Positions 1 to 5,036 of a DNA stretch of 8,914 bases are shown here, in pieces (the stretch's first letter is position 1; the number at the start of each line of letters is the position of its first letter). The stretch lies in assembly GCA_028824575.1 (NCBI GenBank), contig JAPPDN010000530.1, positions 1 to 8,914 of the forward strand. The letters are read 5' to 3'. The notes beneath the pieces were generated by a model. It was given only the letters and a program-made list of their open reading frames with translations, searched no databases and was not told where the DNA came from. Both the position numbers and the translations under genes were made by a program. The stretch comes from Candidatus Poribacteria bacterium (GTDB taxonomy: Bacteria; Poribacteria; WGA-4E; WGA-3G).

Positions 1-438
1 CTCTCTCGTAAGCAATATTTGTCGAATGGGTGGTATCGTGCCAAACGATACCTCTCTCAGGTCCATAAGGCGATTGCTAACAGAAGACGCGATTGGTTTT
101 TCAAATTAGCATTACGCCTTGTGCGTAAATATGATAAGATTATGATCGAGACGCTGAACCTTGAAGGTATGAAGAAACTTTGGGGACGCAAAATCTCTGA
201 TATAGCCTTCGGTGAGTTCTCATTGATACTTCAATGGACGTGTGCCAAATATGGTAAAACATTTTTGAGATCAGGTCGTTGGGAAGCCACCACAAAACCT
301 TGCTCTAATTGTGGGTATCACAACGAAAATCTTACACTGGACGATAGAGAGTGGATATGTCCTGAATGTAGCTCACACCACGACAGAGACATAAACGCTG
401 CGAAAAACATATTACAGGTTGGGGTACCCGTGTCTTGA
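1..438 (+). CDS. tnpB: IS200/IS605-family TnpB (OrfB) RNA-guided nuclease, C-terminal part
   Basis: This is the C-terminal part (145 codons visible) of a TnpB-type RuvC nuclease, the omega-RNA-guided protein of IS200/IS605 elements and ancestor of Cas12. The frame is open to the left edge, so the TTG at 19 is internal and the true start lies outside. Numbered from the first visible codon, I see the RuvC-II glutamate in IETLN (about residue 50), a zinc ribbon of two CxxC pairs (CSNC about 101-104 and CPEC about 120-123), and the RuvC-III motif HDRDINAAKNI (about 127-137). The RuvC-I aspartate and the N-terminal domains lie outside the window. The visible catalytic and zinc-binding residues are intact, with no frameshift, so this part is not decayed. 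TnpB families usually run to about 370-400 residues. No tnpA is visible. The family call is secure; activity is not testable here. Confidence 0.93.
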   Translation, partial: LSRKQYLSNGWYRAKRYLSQVHKAIANRRRDWFFKLALRLVRKYDKIMIETLNLEGMKKLWGRKISDIAFGEFSLILQWTCAKYGKTFLRSGRWEATTKPCSNCGYHNENLTLDDREWICPECSSHHDRDINAAKNILQVGVPVS

Positions 439-568
439 TACACGATAAAACCGTTCTGATTCGGAATAATAGCCTGTTGGTGGAGCGATAATAAGACGGT
501 GGACTTCTGAGAAAACCGCAGTTGCTATGAAACCGAAGCCTCTCCCTTTAGGTAGTAGGTGGTATCAC
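400..568 (+). ncRNA. Probable omega-RNA (TnpB guide RNA scaffold), boundaries approximate
   Basis: In IS200/IS605 elements the guide RNA scaffold normally covers the 3' end of tnpB and runs to the element's right end, with the guide taken from flanking DNA just beyond. Here about 130 non-coding bases follow the tnpB stop at 438. They end in an imperfect hairpin and a GTGGTATCAC tail of the kind seen at such right ends. The position is inferred from the family; the 5' limit is a guess and no folding was computed. If correct, the guide would start near 569 and match DNA just upstream of the isomerase gene. Confidence 0.4.
539..568 (+). mobile_element. Right-end hairpin of the IS200/IS605-type element
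   Basis: CCTCT-C-CC at 539-546 pairs with GG-T-AG-T-AGG at 551-559 around a TTTA loop (547-550). I count seven pairs, one C-T mismatch (544/553) and one bulged T (556). IS605-type elements use subterminal imperfect hairpins of this form, not terminal inverted repeats, and a 'CCTTTAGG' hairpin followed by a TCAC-like end is common. The exact end (about 568) is inferred, because the left end and an empty site are not in the window. Confidence 0.55.
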
Positions 569-624
569 ATAATACTTTATACTTATTAGAAAGGTCAAGC
601 AGTTTTTCGTACCCTTTACTGCTA

Positions 625-652
625 TTGGAGCGTTTTTATTGAAAACGATTAT
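625..652 (+). promoter_or_regulatory. Possible sigma70-type promoter for the isomerase gene
   Basis: A -35-like TTGGAG (625-630) and a -10-like GATTAT (647-652) are separated by 16 bases. Each matches four of six consensus positions. The putative -10 overlaps the Fur-like box, which would suit repression. An alternative -10-like TATACT lies at 578-583 but has no convincing -35. This is weak pattern evidence. Confidence 0.25.
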
Positions 653-662
653 CATAAAAACG
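631..662 (+). promoter_or_regulatory. Fur-box-like operator within a perfect 9-bp inverted repeat
   Basis: CGTTTTTAT (631-639) is repeated as its exact reverse complement ATAAAAACG (654-662) across a 14-base spacer. Bases 640-654 read TGAAAACGATTATCA, which matches the Fur 7-1-7 consensus TGATAATNATTATCA at 12 of 14 specified positions. Fur-family repressors bind such sites in response to iron, zinc or manganese. The site ends 52 bases before the ATG of the isomerase gene, a sensible place for an operator. Regulator identity is inference; the repeat could also be a hairpin in the leader. Confidence 0.4.
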
Positions 663-692
663 GAGAAGTAGCGTAGCGTAAGAATGCTGCGT

Positions 693-700
693 AGAGGAGG
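693..700 (+). promoter_or_regulatory. Strong Shine-Dalgarno site for the isomerase gene
   Basis: AGAGGAGG lies 6 bases before the ATG at 707. It is the best ribosome-binding site in the window and fixes this start over other in-frame codons. Confidence 0.8.
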
Positions 701-706
701 AAATAG

Positions 707-1759
707 ATGAGCGAATCTTTTGAAGGAGCGACAGAGTACTGTTTCTCTTTCGGACCATGGAACATACACGAAGGATCAGACCCATTTGGCCCCCCAGTTC
801 GAGAGTCATTTAGTTTTGATGAGAAGGTTAGTTTCTATCGCGATCTCGGTTTCGTTGGCATTCAATTTCATGACGATGACATTGTACCTGATATTGATGA
901 AAAGACCCATGCAGAATTAATAGCACAGACAAGAACCGTAAAAAAACAATTGGACGATCACGGTTTAACACCGGAAGTGGTTGCCCCGCGTCTGTGGGAA
1001 TCGCCGCAGACAATTGATGGGGCTTACACGTCGAATTCTGCCAAAGAGCGGAAGTACGCGCTGGAACGTTTGAAACGGTGTGTGGATATTGCCAATGAAA
1101 TTGGGTGTAAAAACCTCGTGTTGTGGCTTGCCCGCGAAGGCACCTATATCCGAGAAACGAAATCGTCTGCGGACGCGGTTGGCCAGATTCTGGATGCCAT
1201 TAACGCGTTACTTGAATACGACGCGGAAATCCGCATCCTGATTGAACCGAAACCGAATGAACCGATGGACATTGCCTATATTCCGACGATTGGACACGCC
1301 ATCGGGTTGGCGTATGCGAGCGATGTGCCGGAACGGGTTGGTGGATTAATTGAAAGCGCACATGCTATTCTGGCAGGCTTAGAACCATCTGACGAAATGG
1401 GATACGCCCTGCATCATAAGAAACTTTGGAGTGTCCACCTCAACGACCAGAACGGACTTAAATTCGACCAGGATAAGGCGTTCGGGTCTGTCAATTTGCG
1501 ACGGGCATTTAATCAAGTCCGGGTCCTTGAAGAGAACGGATACGGCAGAAACGGTGAATTCATTGGATTGGATGTGAAAGTTATGCGAACACAACCGCGC
1601 GACATCTCAACCAAACATCTATTGAGCAGCCGAAGGACCTTCCTTAACCTACTTGAGAAAGTACGGACGTATGATAAAAAAGTTGAACAGGAGTTTATCG
1701 CAGCGCGAGACTATGAAGGCTTGGATTTCTATATTCTTGAACACTTGCTCGGTGTGTAG
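707..1759 (+). CDS. Xylose-isomerase-like TIM-barrel sugar isomerase
   Basis: This 350-residue cytoplasmic protein matches the short (class I, actinobacterial-type) xylose isomerases, which interconvert aldoses and ketoses by a metal-assisted hydride shift. Family landmarks appear in order: W18; PFG at 26-28 (the Phe that enters a neighbour's active site); the His/Asp dyad in FHDDD (H55, D58); W140 followed by ARE-G; EPKPNEP (180-186, metal ligand E180 and Lys182); E216 and H219; DQD at 254-256; and D289 before the RTQ segment. Numbering tracks the Streptomyces enzyme almost one to one. One ligand differs: the Asp of the family's 'IDLNGQ' is His244 in VHLNDQ. L-rhamnose isomerases use a His among the equivalent metal ligands, so the site may still bind metal but with altered substrate choice. 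For that reason I do not assign xylA. A strong ribosome-binding site and a Fur-like box lie upstream; a kinase-like gene follows after 86 bases on the same strand. Confidence 0.85.
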   Translation: MSESFEGATEYCFSFGPWNIHEGSDPFGPPVRESFSFDEKVSFYRDLGFVGIQFHDDDIVPDIDEKTHAELIAQTRTVKKQLDDHGLTPEVVAPRLWESPQTIDGAYTSNSAKERKYALERLKRCVDIANEIGCKNLVLWLAREGTYIRETKSSADAVGQILDAINALLEYDAEIRILIEPKPNEPMDIAYIPTIGHAIGLAYASDVPERVGGLIESAHAILAGLEPSDEMGYALHHKKLWSVHLNDQNGLKFDQDKAFGSVNLRRAFNQVRVLEENGYGRNGEFIGLDVKVMRTQPRDISTKHLLSSRRTFLNLLEKVRTYDKKVEQEFIAARDYEGLDFYILEHLLGV

Positions 1760-1770
1760 TATCTATTATA

Positions 1771-1802
1771 GACGCGCCGTTGCGACGTATGCACAGCGCG
1801 TC
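1771..1802 (+). repeat. 7-bp perfect inverted repeat between the isomerase and kinase genes
   Basis: GACGCGC (1771-1777) is matched by its reverse complement GCGCGTC (1796-1802) across 18 bases. It lies 11 bases after the isomerase stop and has no T-tract after it, so it is not a standard terminator. It could be an mRNA-stabilising hairpin, an attenuator or chance; the GC-rich arms make chance easier. Confidence 0.3.
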
Positions 1803-1845
1803 AACTCAACGGAGAGTCATAAGGCGGCAGAGGACAAAAACAGAC

Positions 1846-2496
1846 ATGACAACGGATAAGAGCCCTCTACACGAGGCGGATGGACTTCGCTATCAAGCAG
1901 TGATGCTTGTCGGTCCCCCCGGTGTTGGTAAGGGAACACAAGGCAAGATGCTGGCACAAATTCCGGGTATCTTCCATGTTTCCAGCGGGGATATGTTCCG
2001 AGAACTTGATACCAATTCCAAATGCGGGCAGATTTTCCAGCAATGCGCTGGCATCGGTAAGTTAGTCCCAGACGACATTACAATCAAAATTTGGCAGGAC
2101 TACATGGAGACGAAGGTGCGGGAGGGACTTTACGCGCCAGAACGCGATCTGCTCATCCTCGACGGCATTCCACGGAACATCACACAAGCTGCATTGATAA
2201 AACCGTATACCACGATCTTTAAAGTCATCTTTATGGTCTGCGAGGACCGGGAGGTGATGTTTAAGCGGATTCGCGGGCGCTCACTGAAGGAGAACCGGAT
2301 TGACGATTCCGAAGAAGTCGTCGTTCGCTACCGCTGGGATCTATACAAACGGGAAACTGAACCACTGATTGACCACTATCCGCAAGAACTTATTCGGATC
2401 ATTGATGCTGATAACGTCGCAGCGGATGTGCTTCATCAGATACTATCAACAATCGTACCTATTCAGAAGAAATATTTCAAACCACCGTTGATGTAA
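1846..2496 (+). CDS. Adenylate-kinase-like nucleoside monophosphate kinase, short-LID type
   Basis: This 216-residue cytoplasmic protein belongs to the adenylate kinase family, which moves phosphate between adenine nucleotides (ATP + AMP to 2 ADP). Visible motifs are: P-loop GPPGVGKGT (23-31); NMP-binding HVSSGDMFRE (44-53); GKLVPDD (71-77); LDGIPRN (105-111), where most members read LDGFPR; and R-x-RGR-S then ENRIDD (141-154), a short LID with no zinc-binding cysteines, followed by YKRETEPLIDHY (167-178). I chose the ATG at 1846, with AGAGGA at 1829-1834 eleven bases upstream. An in-frame TTG at 1780 would add 22 Arg/Ser-rich residues unlike the family. Even so, about 16 residues precede the usual N-terminus. 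The Phe-to-Ile change and long N-terminus suggest a paralogue or divergent member, so the substrate could be another nucleotide and I give no symbol. Probably cotranscribed with the isomerase gene. Confidence 0.82.
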   Translation: MTTDKSPLHEADGLRYQAVMLVGPPGVGKGTQGKMLAQIPGIFHVSSGDMFRELDTNSKCGQIFQQCAGIGKLVPDDITIKIWQDYMETKVREGLYAPERDLLILDGIPRNITQAALIKPYTTIFKVIFMVCEDREVMFKRIRGRSLKENRIDDSEEVVVRYRWDLYKRETEPLIDHYPQELIRIIDADNVAADVLHQILSTIVPIQKKYFKPPLM

Positions 2497-2543
2497 ATGT
2501 TGCACAGATTACATCGAAGTTTTCGGACTGGAAATCTCACACT

Positions 2544-4214
2544 TTAGTGGCGATGGCGATAGAGCAAGATTTCAGGATGCGCGAGTGCACGCATCGGGAA
2601 CGGGGCACCGGTATCGGATATTCGGATGCCAAGGAATTCTGGTGTACACCGGAAGGTTTTGTGCAATTCATACGGGCTATCTTCCGCTAAGATTCGCGTA
2701 TAGAACGCCACTGTCTCTTCCAATTCAATCTCGCCAATCGGGTACCAATCTTCATCTTGATAGCCTTGAGGATGCAGTTGATATTTTTGGAACACTTCAA
2801 GGTCCGGCATGACGATAAGTACCCATTCTGCCTCTTGATCTACCACCTCTAAATCTAAATCGGGTAGAAGCCAGTTGAATATGGTTACTGGTGCACTCAC
2901 AATAACTTCCTCCGGTGGAATATGCGCGGATATCCATTCGGATGCTGCAATTCGGGTCGGTTGTGCAAGCATCACAGCGGCAAAAGCGGCAGTATAAACG
3001 AACGAATAAAGCACAACGACACCAACTACGACTCTGTATCCCCATTTTCCAAATATATCGTGCATTCTGGGTCTTTCATGCAGCGAGCCATTATATGTGA
3101 GCTTGACGAGACTCGCTACAGCACTTGGCACGCGTGCGAGTGTAATAGCAGCAAACACCGTTAGTGCGGGATAAAGTATTAGTAGATGACGTGTGAACTT
3201 GACCTTGTGTATCCCGATAAATAGTAGGTACGGGATAACAAAAGCAAGTAAAAGTGTTTCCAGTATAGGCGCACCGCCAGTTTTGCCCTTAAGCGAAATA
3301 ATTGCACACAGTGTCCCAAAAGCGACGAGGAGTGCAAGCGGCAATCCCATCCCCCATTTCAAAAGCACCCATAGATAGACAAACCGTTGTAACAACCCCG
3401 CTTCTGCTGTGGAAATGAGACCGAAGTGACCTCGGTGGTAGTGCGTAGCTTCATACCAGAAATCCTCAAAGAAGAGATTCCACGTTGGCGAAATCAGATC
3501 GATGAGCCAATAAGGACAGAGGAGCGTAAAGGTTAAGATTGAAATACCAATGACTGTTGCGAGTCTTCTGTAAAAGTGCGCACTCCGAATGAAAATAAAC
3601 AGAGAAAGACAGACGAAAACGGTCGTAAATTTGACTGCGCAACCGACGCCAGCAATAATACCGAGCCACACTGCTGTCGGAAATGTGAGTATCGCAGAAG
3701 AAACGCGCGCACGCACGACATGCCAGAGAAAAAGCGTCACGCAGAAGGTTGCGGGAATGTCAACAAGTGCGAAACGCGATTCGTTAGTAGCGTGCAACAT
3801 AGAGACTGCAAGCAGTCCTGCAGCAATTTGTCCCACGCGTCTGTTGTCGGCGTGTTTTCCAATAGAATAGGTGAACCAGAGTGTGGTAGTGGATAAGAGG
3901 GGGTTGATGCAGCGCGCCAATAGGATGACGCGGGCTTCCGTTAGATGCCAACCGCCGATTGAAAGCAATTTACCTACCGCAGCAACGATATAAAACCAGG
4001 CCGTTCCGGGCCAGTTGTAGGTTTGTGGTGGTGCTGTGAAGTGAATGAGGTTCAGCACATCTTGTGCAATAATCACCTCACGTGGATCAGGCGTGTCGGG
4101 CAATCCAACGTTTAGACCGACGACCCGCAAACCGAAACCACCGATGAGAATCGCGGCTATAACAAAGTTGTCGGGTGAACTAAAACAGTTTTTTACCGCG
4201 AGCAGCCATCTCAT
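2544..4214 (-). CDS. GT-C/GT39-type (PMT_2/ArnT-like) integral membrane glycosyltransferase
   Basis: A 556-residue multipass membrane protein that resembles the dolichyl-phosphate-mannose/ArnT superfamily, which transfers sugars from polyprenyl-phosphate donors to proteins or lipids on the outer face of the cytoplasmic membrane. About ten or eleven hydrophobic segments can be seen (roughly 17-35, 70-86, 97-118, 127-140, 154-168, 182-210, 218-240, 275-307, 318-335, 343-360, 394-415), then a soluble C-terminal domain of about 140 residues. The acidic motif after the first segment reads PDTPDPRE (39-46), in place of the usual adjacent Asp-Glu. RFALVDIPATF (147-157) matches the second conserved Asp region, and HKVKFTRHLLILYPAL (336-351) is the late Lys/Arg-rich motif of these enzymes. 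The start ATG overlaps the stop of the upstream acetyltransferase (ATGA, 4211-4214), which implies translational coupling. The 3' end converges on the kinase gene with a 47-base gap. Donor and acceptor are unknown. Confidence 0.8.
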   Translation of the reverse strand: MRWLLAVKNCFSSPDNFVIAAILIGGFGLRVVGLNVGLPDTPDPREVIIAQDVLNLIHFTAPPQTYNWPGTAWFYIVAAVGKLLSIGGWHLTEARVILLARCINPLLSTTTLWFTYSIGKHADNRRVGQIAAGLLAVSMLHATNESRFALVDIPATFCVTLFLWHVVRARVSSAILTFPTAVWLGIIAGVGCAVKFTTVFVCLSLFIFIRSAHFYRRLATVIGISILTFTLLCPYWLIDLISPTWNLFFEDFWYEATHYHRGHFGLISTAEAGLLQRFVYLWVLLKWGMGLPLALLVAFGTLCAIISLKGKTGGAPILETLLLAFVIPYLLFIGIHKVKFTRHLLILYPALTVFAAITLARVPSAVASLVKLTYNGSLHERPRMHDIFGKWGYRVVVGVVVLYSFVYTAAFAAVMLAQPTRIAASEWISAHIPPEEVIVSAPVTIFNWLLPDLDLEVVDQEAEWVLIVMPDLEVFQKYQLHPQGYQDEDWYPIGEIELEETVAFYTRILAEDSPYELHKTFRCTPEFLGIRISDTGAPFPMRALAHPEILLYRHRH

Positions 4215-4744
4215 GCTTGGAGAAACTCCAGTTTTTCAAAGACATTCCGCCAACGTAGTACGTGGTTTTCACGGACATAAACTGGAACAAAACCGAGGTT
4301 GAGATAATTCTTGATAGCAGGGAGGCGAAAATCGTCAGTGTCTAACATTACGGATGTCGCGTGCTGGGTTCTAAAATAGTACAAGAGAAATACGGTTAGC
4401 CACTTTCCGAGCTTATGTCCAGTGTGTTCTGGCAGTACAGCGAGCATATCAATATAGCCTACCGGTTTGCCACGGATATCCCTATTCCAACCGCACGCCG
4501 TGCCGATAGGTATGTCCGTGTGGATAACAAAGCAGAGACCGTTCGGATCAAAGTTAGGTTGGTTGATAACGTTAGCATACGTATCTTCGGTAGTTCTGCC
4601 TTGGTCTACAAACGACCTGTCCATTATGTGTGCCCAATGTGCTTCGTCCCCTTTTTGATAGGTTCGGATGTAATAGCCATCAGGGCATTGGAGTCTCGGT
4701 AGTTTTTCTAAACTGTGCAGGACCATTCTGAGTTGATCTTCCAT
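4211..4744 (-). CDS. GNAT-family N-acetyltransferase
   Basis: This 177-residue soluble protein has the GNAT fold, which transfers an acyl group from acyl-CoA to an amine. The recognisable core is YIRTYQKGDEAHW (25-37, beta1/alpha1), GTACGWN (81-87), YIDMLAVLPEHTGHKLGKWL (97-116, motif A with the acyl-CoA pyrophosphate loop), and LDTDDFRLPAIKNYLNLGF (134-152, motif B). The loop normally reads R/Q-x-x-G-x-G/A. Here it is T-G-H-K-L-G, so the first Arg/Gln and the middle Gly are replaced. The start at 4744 has no clear ribosome-binding site; an alternative ATG at codon 7 would give 171 residues. It overlaps the glycosyltransferase gene by 4 bases, so it is probably the first gene of a two-gene unit and may act on the same envelope glycan or lipid. 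The substrate is not readable from sequence. Confidence 0.82.
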   Translation of the reverse strand: MEDQLRMVLHSLEKLPRLQCPDGYYIRTYQKGDEAHWAHIMDRSFVDQGRTTEDTYANVINQPNFDPNGLCFVIHTDIPIGTACGWNRDIRGKPVGYIDMLAVLPEHTGHKLGKWLTVFLLYYFRTQHATSVMLDTDDFRLPAIKNYLNLGFVPVYVRENHVLRWRNVFEKLEFLQA

Positions 4745-4843
4745 TGTGTTTTTAACAGATGCACTTCACTGGTTAAGGCATGTACAATGTTTATTGTCTA
4801 AATTAGCGAAAACATAAGGGTGATTGTTCACAACAAAACTTCT

Positions 4844-4871
4844 TCTTGTAGGAGCGAGCTGCGCTCGCGAT
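4844..4871 (+). repeat. Dispersed palindromic repeat, copy 1 (GTAGGAGCGAGC type)
   Basis: The core is GCGAGC (4854-4859), a TGC loop and GCTCGC (4863-4868), preceded by TTCTTGTAGGA. A near-identical copy in opposite orientation sits at 6757-6784. The two align over 28 bases with three substitutions and one extra T. I recall short units of this type as common in Poribacteria intergenic DNA, but that is recognition and not a search. Confidence 0.65.
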
Positions 4872-4939
4872 ATATGAAACACAAAACAAAGATGGACAGA
4901 ACAGCGGTGCTTGATCCAATTTGAATTTGAGGAGGGTTC

Positions 4940-4992
4940 GTAGTAGTGCGATTTATCGCACGTCCACAACGGGCAATAAATTGCCCTACTAC
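4940..4992 (+). repeat. Compound palindrome: two hairpins inside an outer inverted repeat
   Basis: GTAGTAG (4940-4946) and its reverse complement CTACTAC (4986-4992) enclose two hairpins. The first is GTGCGA (4946-4951), loop TTTA, TCGCAC (4956-4961). The second is GGGCAA (4971-4976), loop TAAA, TTGCCC (4981-4986). All three stems are perfect; the outer and inner stems share one base at each side. The layout resembles REP/MITE-like non-autonomous elements. Lying 44 bases past the FRG-TPR stop, it could also act as a structured 3' end, although it lacks a T-tract. Confidence 0.6.
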
Positions 4993-5036
4993 AAGCCAGA
5001 CCTAATCATAACACCAGTCATTAGCTTTGTAAAACA

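Larger units (their letters stand above)
4745..5036. other. Intergenic region carrying two dispersed-type palindromes
   Basis: Almost 300 bases without a supported gene lie between the acetyltransferase start and the FRG-TPR stop. They hold the two palindromic repeats listed separately and must include the promoter of the acetyltransferase unit. A TAGACA hexamer can be found in the right area of the minus strand (4796-4801), but I found no convincing -10 partner. Minus-strand reading frames here run through the repeats and look like nothing known. Confidence 0.6.

Noticed and set aside
19..438. TTG at 19 as the start of a short complete transposase gene
   Set aside because: The frame stays open to base 1 and the codons before it fit TnpB, so the gene is simply cut by the window edge.
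1780..1845. N-terminal extension of the kinase from TTG 1780
   Set aside because: It adds an Arg/Ser-rich segment unlike the family, and AGAGGA precedes the ATG at 1846.
3576..3896. Plus-strand reading frame of about 106 codons, Cys/Arg-rich
   Set aside because: It lies wholly opposite the glycosyltransferase transmembrane region and has no recognisable features.
4766..4969. Minus-strand frame of 67 codons in the intergenic region
   Set aside because: It runs through both palindromic repeats, has no ribosome-binding site and resembles nothing known.
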